From Methanoregula sp. PtaB.Bin085 (GTDB taxonomy: Archaea; Halobacteriota; Methanomicrobia; Methanomicrobiales; Methanospirillaceae): a stretch of 37,266 nt of DNA. Below, piece after piece: positions 18,000-27,000 of the stretch. Location: positions 1 to 37,266 of the forward strand of contig NZ_MVQB01000025.1 of assembly GCF_002067035.1 (NCBI RefSeq), read 5' to 3'. Position 1 is the first letter of the stretch. The number at the start of each line of letters is the position of its first letter. A program made the translations under genes and the position numbers. The notes below the pieces were generated by a model. It had not been told where the DNA came from, did no database searches, and saw nothing but the letters and a program-made list of their open reading frames with translations.

Positions 18000-18551
18000 T
18001 TACCCGGTATCGATCACGGAATCCACGAACGTGGTCAGCTGGGTCATCAGCATCGGGTCGAGTCCTTTCTCGACTGCAAGGAAGATGCCGGAAATATCCA
18101 TGAGCCGGAGCTTGTTGGTGACGAAGTGGATGAACTTGGAGATATTGGGGGACGAGAGGTAGATGAGCATGGTGCTGATGGAGTCGTACAGGATGCAGAC
18201 CTTCTGGCCGGAATGTTCCTTGAGTACCTCGGTGACGGCAATGCCCATGTCCGTGAGGTTGGCAGGGTTGTTGATGAACCGGACGACGCCCGGGATGTTC
18301 TCCGCACTGCCCAAGGAATTCCGGGTCACGGTGTCGATGAACGATACTTTCGCGGGATCGATCCCCTGTTCGGCATAGAGCTTGGAGAGGATTGCGTAGG
18401 GGAAATTTGTGGTGATGACAATGGTATGGTACCCGAGCCCCGAGATCTCCTTGATCAGGTCGATATTGCGCTGGCGGATGGTTGCCGGCGTTGCGAGCAC
18501 GAGGAAGATCTCCTTCTTGGCAAGCTCGTCCGGGCTGACGATTTTGGGCAC
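18000..18551 (-). CDS. RecA/KaiC-like protein without P-loop
   Basis: A 183-residue protein not assigned to a named family with confidence. The visible pattern (FLVLATPAT..., GYHTIVITTN, KVCILYDSISTMLIYL) resembles the RecA/KaiC fold, with a Walker-B-like strand ending in Asp (about residue 123). There is no GxxxxGK(S/T) Walker A motif, so ATP hydrolysis is unlikely. Archaeal signalling proteins of the DUF835/DUF7504 kind share this look; that comparison is from memory. Start is GTG 18551, three bases after the stop of the PAS gene upstream, with a GGGGG run about nine bases before it. The two are surely co-transcribed and probably work together. The role is unknown. Confidence 0.75.
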   Translation of the reverse strand: MPKIVSPDELAKKEIFLVLATPATIRQRNIDLIKEISGLGYHTIVITTNFPYAILSKLYAEQGIDPAKVSFIDTVTRNSLGSAENIPGVVRFINNPANLTDMGIAVTEVLKEHSGQKVCILYDSISTMLIYLSSPNISKFIHFVTNKLRLMDISGIFLAVEKGLDPMLMTQLTTFVDSVIDTG

Positions 18552-18554
18552 GGT

Positions 18555-19565
18555 TCAGCCCCCGAGGAACTTCCGGTAGGCATCCGGGATCTCACGGTTC
18601 TTCTCGAGCACCGCCTTCTGGAACTCCTGCACATTGGCCTCGACCTGGGTGGCATTGCGGATCTGCGCGTCAAGGAGCATGGCGATCTCGTCCCCGGAGA
18701 CTTTTTTATCGCGGGTCAGCCGGGCGATGTCCTTCAGGTTGTCCCGGATGATACCCACCGGCTGCCGGATCCGCATCGCCATCTCGCTCATGTACGCGAT
18801 CAGCGCTTCTTCTGCCTTTTTCTGTTCCGTGATATCCCGGCCGATGGCAATGGAGTGCCCTCCGTCTTCGCCGGAAATCTGCCGGGTATTCCACGAGATG
18901 ATCCGGGTATCCCCGCCTTTTGTCGTTATCGTTGTCTCGAGGTTCTCGAAGAATTCGTTTTCTGCGATGATACCGGTAATCTGCCCGGTAATTTTCTTCC
19001 GGTACTCGGGATCCGGGTAGAGCCGTTTCCAGATATCGCCCGGTCCGGCAGCTTCCTCCCGGGAATACCCGGTGATCTCTTCTGCCGCCCGGTTCCAGAG
19101 AAGGACTTCGCCCTTCTTCCCGAGCACTGCGATCAGGACATTGGCGTTCTCGGCAACGCTTGTCCGGAACGCATCGAGCTCCCGGAGCTGCGTGATGTCC
19201 TGCCCCACGGCAACGACCACGGGGCCTGACTGTGTCTGCGTCTCCTTGGTGTTCCAAAGAATGGTCTTCTTCCCGCCGGTACGGGTCGTGATAGTCGTTT
19301 CGAGGCCCTCGAAAAAATTCTTTTCCGCAAGGATACCGGCAATACGCCGCGTAACGTTATTGCGGTACTGCTTTTCCGGGTACATCTTTTTCCAGACCCC
19401 GGTGTTCCCAACCACGTCGTCCCGTGCATAGCCAGTGATGGTCTCGGCCGCATGGTTCCATGCAAGGACCTTCCCGTTCTTCCCGAGGACGGCAATCATC
19501 ACAAGGGCATTTTCCAGGATGCCCGCCTCGATGCATCCTGGACCGTTGTCGGCTTTCGGTTTCAT
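18555..19565 (-). CDS. Two-PAS protein with His-less DHp-like tail
   Basis: A 336-residue soluble protein. Two PAS domains (about 15-130 and 138-252) are very alike (IAVLGKNGKVLAWN versus IAVLGKKGEVLLWN; FFEGLETTITT versus FFENLETTITT) and are the product of an internal duplication. The tail (about 258-330) looks like one DHp helical hairpin: MAMRIRQPVGIIRDNL aligns with LNDHIRNPLSVIAMI of the protein at 28727-30163, with Arg in place of the phospho-accepting His. There is no HATPase domain. It cannot be an ordinary histidine kinase; a sensor or dimerising adaptor is more likely. ATG 19565 has GGGGGG before it. It is followed at once by the RecA-like gene. Confidence 0.85.
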   Translation of the reverse strand: MKPKADNGPGCIEAGILENALVMIAVLGKNGKVLAWNHAAETITGYARDDVVGNTGVWKKMYPEKQYRNNVTRRIAGILAEKNFFEGLETTITTRTGGKKTILWNTKETQTQSGPVVVAVGQDITQLRELDAFRTSVAENANVLIAVLGKKGEVLLWNRAAEEITGYSREEAAGPGDIWKRLYPDPEYRKKITGQITGIIAENEFFENLETTITTKGGDTRIISWNTRQISGEDGGHSIAIGRDITEQKKAEEALIAYMSEMAMRIRQPVGIIRDNLKDIARLTRDKKVSGDEIAMLLDAQIRNATQVEANVQEFQKAVLEKNREIPDAYRKFLGG

Positions 19566-19605
19566 CGGATCCCCCCGGTACCAGCAAGAGATACCTGGCT
19601 ACGGG

Positions 19606-19613
19606 GATATAAA
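19606..19613 (-). promoter_or_regulatory. TATA box for the PAS / RecA-like pair
   Basis: The minus-strand sequence GTTTATAT, preceded by CCG, lies about 42 bases before ATG 19565, at the usual distance for a short-leader archaeal promoter. A second AT-rich box (ATTTATATTG) lies further upstream at 19622-19631. Confidence 0.5.
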
Positions 19614-19642
19614 CCGGAGGACAATATAAATATGCCCACAGA

Positions 19643-19659
19643 CCCGGCAGCCTGCCGGG
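19643..19659 (-). terminator. Stem-loop after receiver-PAS kinase gene
   Basis: Arms CCCGGCA and TGCCGGG (7 bases, perfect) enclose a 3-base loop, seven bases past the stop at 19666. A T/A-rich stretch follows on the minus strand. It is a plausible terminator between the kinase gene and the promoter of the next gene. Confidence 0.45.
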
Positions 19660-19665
19660 CAGCCA

Positions 19666-21954
19666 TTACGCACGCAGCCGGTACGCTCCTTTCGGCACGG
19701 AAATCTCGAACCGCGCTCCCTTGCCGGACGTACCGGTTTCCCGGATCTCCATGCCGGTGATACCGAGGATCTCGCGGCTGAGGAACAGCCCGAGCCCGGT
19801 GTTCTTCCCGAACCCTTTCGTGAACAGGTGCGCCCGGTCTTCCGGAGCGATCATCGCCCCGTCGTCCTCGATAACGATGGTCAGGCCCTGCGGCGTCTCC
19901 AGGGAACTGATCCGGATCTGTGTCATCCGGTCCCCGCCGTACCGGAGGGCGTTGTCGATAAGGTTGTAGAAGATCTTCTCGAAAAGCGGATCGGCAAGGA
20001 CCTTGATTTCATGGAGGTCCGTGGTTACCCGGATGTTTTTCATGGGGAGCGATGCGGTTGCCCGGTACACGCACGCGCCTACGTCCTGCCATTCGGGCGC
20101 CTGGTCGCCGATGGTCTGGTAATCGCGGGTGAAGGTGATATGCCGTTCGATCGAGGCGGAGACTTTCGCCATGGTTTTCAGGTGAGTGATGATCGCCGGA
20201 TCTGTGGCCTCTTCCCGGCAGAGTTCGATGTAGGCGTTGAGGGCCATCAGCTGGTTGATGATATCGTGCCGGGTGATGCTGGCCATAAGGCCGAGTTTCT
20301 TATTGGCAAGGGCAAGGGCGTCCTGCGCAATCTTCCGGTCGGTGATATCCACCACGAAGACGAGGATGCCGGTCACCTCCCCCTTTTCGTCCAGGATCGG
20401 GACCTTGTCTGACTGGACCCAGAGGGTATCGCCGCGTGCTGTGGTCATCTGCTCGGTGATGCCCAGTTTCGGTCGTTTCGACCGGATGACCTCGAGGTCG
20501 TCCTGGTAATATCGATCAGCAAGACCGGGGAAGAGGTCGGCAGAATTCTTCCCGACGATCCGATCCACCGGCATCCCGAACACCCGTGCCCCGTCCGGGT
20601 TGACCCTGACGAAATTATTCTTCGTGTCCTTGTACCAGATCATCCCGGGGGCGTTGTCGATGATCACCTGGAGCTCGGTGCTGACTGCCCGCAGGGCATT
20701 CTCATCCCGCTTGCGCCGCGAGATGTCGTGGAGGACGTGGATGCTGCCGGTCACCGTCCCGTCCTTGTCCCGTACCGGCGTGACCGAGAGCTGGAAGTCG
20801 CCGCCCAGCCGGTCCTCGCGGATATCGAGGGTATGGCCACGGCCGTCGGCGAGCAGCTGGCGGTGGGGGCAGATATCCGGCGGTTCCCCTGCCTGGTGGA
20901 CGACCTCGTAGCAGAATCGCCCGGTCAGGGACTCCGGCGTTGTCCTGAGGCTGTCGGCCATCGCCCGGTTCGCCCGTATGATCCGGAATTTATCGTCAAT
21001 GATCATGATGAGATCGGGCACAGCGTTGAAGGTGTACTCCCACTCATCCCGCGCACGGAGGATCGCGTCCTGCGTCCGTTTCCGTTCGCTGATGTCCCGC
21101 ATGACGGAAAAGACATACCGGTGCCCGTCGATTTCGAGCAATCCGGCGTTGTATTCAATCGGGAACACGGAGCCATCCTTCCGGACATGATCCGATTCGC
21201 CCCCGATCCATGTGCCGTCGAGGATGGTCCGGAATGCGGAGGCACCCGATCCTCGTTTCTCCGGTGCCGTGAGATCGGCCATGTTCTTCCCGGCCAGTTC
21301 GCCGGCAGAATACCTGTGTATCGCTGCCCCGGCCGGGTTGACCTCGACGATCCTCCCCGGCGTTTTGCCTTCGGCATCGAAGATGAAGATCCCTTCCCCG
21401 GATCGCTCGAAGAGGAGACGGTACCGCGCCTCGCTCTTTTTCAGGGCATCGTTCGCCCGTGCAAGATCCTCGGTCCGCTGCCGGACCCACTCCGTGAGGA
21501 TTTCGCATTCCTTCCGGAAATTCTGGTCGAGCCCGGCCTTGTACAGCGCGATCTCGATCTCCGTCCGGATCGCCCGGTCGTCGTAGGGCTTGATGAGGTA
21601 ACCGTAGGGTTTCGTCTTCTTGGCCTGTTCAACGAGATCCGGGTCCGCGTATGCCGTGATGTAGATGATCGGGACGCTTTGGCGGGACAGGATGATCTCG
21701 GCGGCTTCGATCCCGGACATTTTCCCGGCAAGCTGGATATCCATCAGGATGAGATCCGGCACCCGTTCATCAACCATCCGCACCGCTTTCTCGCCGGTCG
21801 GCGCAATGCCGGTGATCTCGTACCCGAAAGAAACGAGCGTTTCCTTGAGATCGAGCGCCGGGATCTGTTCGTCTTCCAGGATGAGGATGGTCTTTGGGGC
21901 CATGAACTGTTCCGTGGATTTGCGTTGTGCAGGTGAGTTCTTGGTCTTTTTCAT
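19666..21954 (-). CDS. Hybrid histidine kinase: receiver, 3 PAS, DHp, HATPase
   Basis: A 762-residue soluble kinase. The receiver (about 20-140) has ILEDEQIPALD, phospho-Asp in LILMDIQLAG, YITAYAD and Lys in YLIKPYD. Three PAS domains end near 288, 413 and 536. The middle one carries a Cys/His cluster (CYEVVH...P..CPH). The kinase core is the methanogen type with SITRHDIINQL as the His box (His about 556), then FYNLIDNALRYGGD, EDDGAMI and NTGLGLFLSREI. The DHp and HATPase are very similar to those of the MASE3 kinase upstream, 18 bases away, so the pair is likely one operon of related kinases. ATG 21903 (MAPKTILILEDE) is an alternative start that removes a Lys-rich leader of 17 residues. Confidence 0.92.
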   Translation of the reverse strand: MKKTKNSPAQRKSTEQFMAPKTILILEDEQIPALDLKETLVSFGYEITGIAPTGEKAVRMVDERVPDLILMDIQLAGKMSGIEAAEIILSRQSVPIIYITAYADPDLVEQAKKTKPYGYLIKPYDDRAIRTEIEIALYKAGLDQNFRKECEILTEWVRQRTEDLARANDALKKSEARYRLLFERSGEGIFIFDAEGKTPGRIVEVNPAGAAIHRYSAGELAGKNMADLTAPEKRGSGASAFRTILDGTWIGGESDHVRKDGSVFPIEYNAGLLEIDGHRYVFSVMRDISERKRTQDAILRARDEWEYTFNAVPDLIMIIDDKFRIIRANRAMADSLRTTPESLTGRFCYEVVHQAGEPPDICPHRQLLADGRGHTLDIREDRLGGDFQLSVTPVRDKDGTVTGSIHVLHDISRRKRDENALRAVSTELQVIIDNAPGMIWYKDTKNNFVRVNPDGARVFGMPVDRIVGKNSADLFPGLADRYYQDDLEVIRSKRPKLGITEQMTTARGDTLWVQSDKVPILDEKGEVTGILVFVVDITDRKIAQDALALANKKLGLMASITRHDIINQLMALNAYIELCREEATDPAIITHLKTMAKVSASIERHITFTRDYQTIGDQAPEWQDVGACVYRATASLPMKNIRVTTDLHEIKVLADPLFEKIFYNLIDNALRYGGDRMTQIRISSLETPQGLTIVIEDDGAMIAPEDRAHLFTKGFGKNTGLGLFLSREILGITGMEIRETGTSGKGARFEISVPKGAYRLRA

Positions 21955-21972
21955 GGCTGCCGCAGGAAAAGG

Positions 21973-23853
21973 TCAGGAAGGCGCGGCCTGCCGCCATGCG
22001 CCCGGCGGGACAACGATCTCAAACCGCGCTCCGTTCCCATGCTCGCTGTTCTCGGCGATGGTGATGCCGGTGATGGACAGGATCTCCCGCGAGAGGAAGA
22101 GGCCGAGGCCGGAATGGCGGCCGAATCCCCGCTCGAAGATCTGTTTCCGGTCCGTCGCCGGTATACCCGCCCCGTCATCCTCCACGCGGATCAGCAGCCC
22201 CTCTCCTGATTCCTCCGAGGTGATTCGGACACGTGTCATCTGCTGGCCCCCGTACCGGAGTGCATTGTCGATGAGGTTGTAAAAGACTTTTCCGAGCAGG
22301 GGATCGGCATAGATCTCGATATCGGCTATGGTAACGTCAAGCCGGATATCGCGCATGGGCAGGGAAGCAGCCGCCTCGTCCACTTTCCTCCTGACCTGCT
22401 GCCAGACTGGCGACCTGACCCCTAGATCCTCGTATTCCTTAGTGAAGAGGATCTGCCGTTCGATCGCATCCACCGCCCTCTCCTCCTTGAGGATATATTC
22501 GGCGGTCTTCCCTGCGTCCCCGAGGGTCTCCTTGGAAAACCCGAGGTAGGCTTTGAGCGTGAAGATCTGGTTTTTGATATCGTGCCGCGTGATGGTGGAG
22601 AGGAGATTCAGCTTGGCGTTTGCCTGTTTCAGGGCTTCGGCAGCCTGGCGGCGTTCGGTGACATCCTCGAAGACCGCAACGAAATATCCCTTCTCCGGGC
22701 AGAAGACCGAGACGCGGAGCCACATCTTCAGCGGTTTGAAATCGATCTCGAACGTCTCCGCGTTCCCGGTCGATGCAACGCGCCCGTAGATGTCGAACAG
22801 TTCAGGATTCATCTCGCGGATGCCCGGGATCGCATCCAGGGCCCGCCTGCCGCGGATATTGGAGAGCCCCGTCAGCCGGCCGAACGCCTTGTTCACCTCG
22901 AGATATTCCCAGTCCGCGGGCCTGCCGTCCGCATCGTAGATCATGCGGCAGTATGCGAACCCTTCCATCATATTGTCGAAGAGCTTCCGGTACTTCTCTT
23001 CTTCATCGCGCACCTGCCTTTCGCTCATCCTGAGCTCCCGGAAGATCAGATCGTACGGCCGGGTCAGCCCGATAACAACGAAGACCCGGTAGAAGAAATA
23101 GACCGACAGGAGCCGGAAAAGGTGGCCGAGCATGTTCATGAACCCGTACACGCCCACGTATGAGGTGAATGCGATTTCGCCTGCGATGAGGAATGCCTGG
23201 GCGGTCACCAGCAGCCGGAATACCCCGGGTTCGAAATGGTCCCGTTTCCGGTACATGATGAGGATGGTTGCAACAAGGATTGCAGAGATGACGTACTCGC
23301 TTACGATCTTGAAAGGGGTAAGTCCGCTGCCCTCGATATAGCATTGCGGGAAGTTTTTCCAGAAGAAGATACTGGCAAAAAACAGGGCGGCAACTGCAGA
23401 GCAGGCCGCGACGACGATCGCAGTATCGTATTTTCTCGTTTCTGTCAACGGCCTTCCGATGAAGAACGTGGCGACAAGGAACGCGATGCTCTGGAAGTAC
23501 CGTGCCGCAATCCAGAGCTGGGTGGGAAGGTCGGCATTGCTGCCGGGAAAGACCCCCATCCCCTTGTAGGCAAGGGTGTGGACGAGATCAATGCACCCGA
23601 AGAACAAAAACGAGATGCCGACGATAAGGAAGAAACCGTCGGGCAGGAACCGGCGGGAATTCCAGATGATAACGAAGATCGAGAAGACAACCGCGATGCC
23701 GGCGAGCTCCACGAGCGCATGGAAGAGCAGGAAATCGGCCGTGCTGATGAAGTACAGGATACAGAGGACTCCTGCGATGAGGACGACTTCGTAGCCTGAG
23801 ATCAATGTTTTGCCAACCCGCTCGCTCTCCCCGGCAGACGACGTTCCATCCAT
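21973..23853 (-). CDS. MASE3 membrane histidine kinase with one PAS domain
   Basis: About 626 residues from ATG 23853, preferred over the in-frame ATG at 23940 because GGGGA precedes it at good distance. Residues about 15-275 are a multi-pass MASE3 sensor with its hallmark phrases FHALVELAGIAVVFSIF, DLVHTLAYKGMGVFPG and LPTQLWIAARY. A PAS domain (about 290-400) follows, with a DHp containing TITRHDIKNQI (His about 422), and HATPase with FYNLIDNALRYGG, EDDGAGIP and HSGLGLFLSREI. The signal sensed by MASE3 is not known. The next gene, 18 bases on, encodes a receiver-PAS kinase with a sister catalytic core. It is divergent from the 9-PAS membrane kinase gene. Confidence 0.93.
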   Translation of the reverse strand: MDGTSSAGESERVGKTLISGYEVVLIAGVLCILYFISTADFLLFHALVELAGIAVVFSIFVIIWNSRRFLPDGFFLIVGISFLFFGCIDLVHTLAYKGMGVFPGSNADLPTQLWIAARYFQSIAFLVATFFIGRPLTETRKYDTAIVVAACSAVAALFFASIFFWKNFPQCYIEGSGLTPFKIVSEYVISAILVATILIMYRKRDHFEPGVFRLLVTAQAFLIAGEIAFTSYVGVYGFMNMLGHLFRLLSVYFFYRVFVVIGLTRPYDLIFRELRMSERQVRDEEEKYRKLFDNMMEGFAYCRMIYDADGRPADWEYLEVNKAFGRLTGLSNIRGRRALDAIPGIREMNPELFDIYGRVASTGNAETFEIDFKPLKMWLRVSVFCPEKGYFVAVFEDVTERRQAAEALKQANAKLNLLSTITRHDIKNQIFTLKAYLGFSKETLGDAGKTAEYILKEERAVDAIERQILFTKEYEDLGVRSPVWQQVRRKVDEAAASLPMRDIRLDVTIADIEIYADPLLGKVFYNLIDNALRYGGQQMTRVRITSEESGEGLLIRVEDDGAGIPATDRKQIFERGFGRHSGLGLFLSREILSITGITIAENSEHGNGARFEIVVPPGAWRQAAPS

Positions 23854-23893
23854 CGTGATTCCCCGGCCTGTATGCTTCGTGATTGGGGTTTGA

Positions 23894-23905
23894 CGAAATA
23901 ATACT
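23894..23905 (-). promoter_or_regulatory. Possible TATA box for MASE3 kinase operon
   Basis: The minus-strand sequence AGTATTATTTCG lies about 45 bases before ATG 23853, just upstream of a GC-richer leader. Confidence 0.35.
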
Positions 23906-23990
23906 TTTTTCTTCGTACCATCTTCCTGCTCCTGCACCATTACGGGTATTCCATAACTCCATGCCGGTCCCGTGCAATATCCCGATGGTG

Positions 23991-24005
23991 AAATATATTA
24001 TATAG
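23991..24005 (+). promoter_or_regulatory. TATA box for 9-PAS membrane kinase
   Basis: AAATATATTATATAG lies about 41-55 bases before ATG 24046 and is strongly AT-rich against a GC-rich background. Its near symmetry means it could also act towards the divergent MASE3 gene, but that would give a leader of over 100 bases. Confidence 0.5.
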
Positions 24006-24045
24006 TTCCTGCAACGACATCCCCTTCATATTGCCGGGATGAACC

Positions 24046-27000
24046 ATGATGAGACCCGCCTCGTTACGTGACAGCCGGGCCTGGGTGCCGCATGCTGCGG
24101 TCGCAGGAAGCACATTTGCCGTTCTGCTCCTGACAATCTTTTCCTTAATGCAGGGCATCAGCACAGTCTTCATGCACCTGTATTATCTTCCGTTGGTACT
24201 CGCCGGATATTATTACCGCAGACGGGGCATCCCGCTGATCATCGCACTCTCGCTTGCCTATCTCCTCCTGGTTGCCTGGTTCGACTGGTCTTCCCCTATC
24301 GAGATCGGGGCGGCCGCGCTCAGGGCAGGAATGTTCACCCTCATCGGGTCCGTTGTTGCATACCTTTCCAACCGGCTTTTCGCAAGGAGCGCGGAAATTG
24401 AAACCCTCGTTGCCAATATGCAGGACGTCGTGTACCGGGCCGACTCGGACGGGACCCTGATCATGGCGAGCCCGAGCTGGGCAGCCCTTCTCGGGTATCC
24501 TTCGGTGGAAGACTGCCTCGGGAAGAACCTTGCACGGGATTTCTATGTTAACCCGGCCGACCGGGAGGCATTCCTCCGGGCACTTGCTCAGGACGGAAAG
24601 GTATCGGGATATATCATCACCCTCAAAAAGGGCGACGGACAGCCCGTGATCGTCTCAACGAGCAGCCATTACTGGTACGGCCCTGACGGGAATATCGGGG
24701 GGGTGGAGGGCGTCTTCCGGGACGTAACCCGGCAGCAGGATCTCGAGAAGGGACTCCGCGAGAGCGAGGCGCGGTACCGTGAGTTCTTCACCACATCCCG
24801 CGACTGCGTCTTCATCACCACCCCGGAAGGGCGGTGGATTGATTTCAATGACAGCGCCCTCGAGCTTTTCAGATACGACCGGCGCGAGGACCTGTTTGCC
24901 GTGCCCATTGGAAGCCTGTACGCAAGTTCCGTTGACTGGGAAAACATTGTCCGGCAGATCGTCCGGGACGGGTACGTGAGGGACTTTCCCGTCCGGCTGA
25001 AACGCCGGGACGGGATCCTGATCGATGCCCTCATCACGAGCGTTGCTGTCCGGGACGCTGACGGGGCGGTCCGCCACCTTACCGGGACCGTGCGGGACAT
25101 CACCGAACATAAGCGAGTGGTGGAGGCCCTTCAGGAAAGCGAGGAGAAATTCCGCCAGTTCTTCAACAATGTCAACGACGCGGTCTACGTCCACCGGATT
25201 CACTCTGACGGCAGGCCGGGTAGGATCATCGAAGCTAACGACGTAATGTGCCTCCGGCTCGGGTATTCCCGCGACGAGCTGCTGGCTATGGAGATGCCGG
25301 ACCTTGTTGCCGGCGAGGGGATGGGGATGATCCCCGATGTTGCGACCCGGATCCGGCGCGACGGCCATGCAACGTTTGAAACCTTCCATAAGACAAAGGA
25401 CGGAAGCAGTATCCCGGTCGAAGTGAACACCCATCTTTTCGTGCAGAAAGGCGAACGGCTGGCACTCGCAAGCGCCCGCGATATATCGGAACGCAGGAAA
25501 GCAGAGGCGGCACTGCGGGAAAGTGAAGAGAAATTCCGGGCAATCTTTGATAGCATCAACGACGCAGTCCATATCCACGGGATTGGAAAAGACGGCCTTC
25601 CCCGGCAGATCATTTCCGTGAACGATGCAGCCTGTATCATGCTGGGCTATTCGCCGGAGGAACTGCAGAAAAAGAATCCGCTCGACCTCGTTACCGGGTA
25701 CCATAACCGCCCGCTCGAAGAGATTGGCAATGATCTTGCAACAAAGGGGCAGGCGGTGTTCGAGACAGAACATATCCGTAAGGACGGGGCCGTCATTCCG
25801 GTGGAAATCAATGCCCGTGTCAGCATGATTTCCGAAGAAAAGGTAGTGGTATCCGTTGTCCGGGATATCACGCAGCGGAAACTGACCGAAACAGCGCTCC
25901 GCAAGAGCGAGCAGCGTTACCGGTCGCTCTTCGAAAACATGCAGGATGGGCTTGCGTATTGCCGGATGATATTTGACGACAACGGCGCTCCGGTCGACTT
26001 TGTCTATCTTGCAATCAACCAAGCATTCGATCGCATCATCGGGGGCGGCACCGTGACCGGGAAACCTGTTACGGAAGTCTTCCCCGGGATCCGCGAAGCC
26101 TTCCCGCAGCTCTTCGTAATCTATGGGCGGGTGGCCCGTACGGGTGTTCCCGAATCCTTTGAACTCTATTTCTCTCCCGCAGAAAAATGGCTGCACATTT
26201 CCGTCTATTCGCCTTCCCGGGATCATTTCGTTGCCGTTTTCTCAGATATAACAGAAAAACACCGGGCAGAGGAGGCGCTCAGAGCGAGCAGCCGTGCACT
26301 CCGCGAGAACCAGGTCCAGCTGGAGAATGCCATGGACCTTGCACATATGGCAAACTGGGAGTTCGATGCCGGGACCGGCGTCTTCACCTTCAATCCCCGG
26401 TTCTATGCCCTGTATGGTACGACAGCGGAACGGGAGGGGGGCATGCAGATGCCGGCATGGGTCTATGCACGGGAATTCTCTCACCCGGATGATGCTGAAA
26501 TGGTTGCCCGCGTTATCCAGAAGGCGGTGGAGAATCCGCAGACCCCGGCATTCAACCAAATTGAACACCGCATCATAAGGAGGGACGGAGAGGTCAGGGA
26601 TATCGTTGTCCGGTTGTCGGTTGTCACGGATGAATACGGCAGGGTCATCGGAGCCCGCGGGGTAAACCAGGACATAACCGAGCGGAAAAAGGCCGAGGCT
26701 GCGTTGCGGGAATCCAACCAGATCCTCGAAGCCGTCCTCAACACGATCCCCGCCAGGGTCTTCTGGAAGGACACAAATCTCGTCTATCTCGGCTGCAACA
26801 CGGCGTTTGCCCGCGATGCCGGGTATGATAAACCCGAAGAGATCCTCGGGAAGGACGATTTCGCAATGGCCTGGCGGGACCAGGCGGAATTATACCGCGC
26901 GGATGACCGGACAGTTATCCAGACCGGGAGAGACAAAATCCTGTACGAAGAGCCGCAGACAACCCCCTCGGGGCAGAAAATCTGGCTGCTCACGAGCAAG

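Noticed and set aside
24655-26226. Long minus-strand open frame (over 500 codons) across the 9-PAS kinase gene
   Set aside because: It is a mirror of a clearly real kinase gene in GC-rich DNA with few stop codons. Its translation shows no domain pattern. Similar mirrors over 9047-10654 and 15775-17142 were rejected for the same reason.
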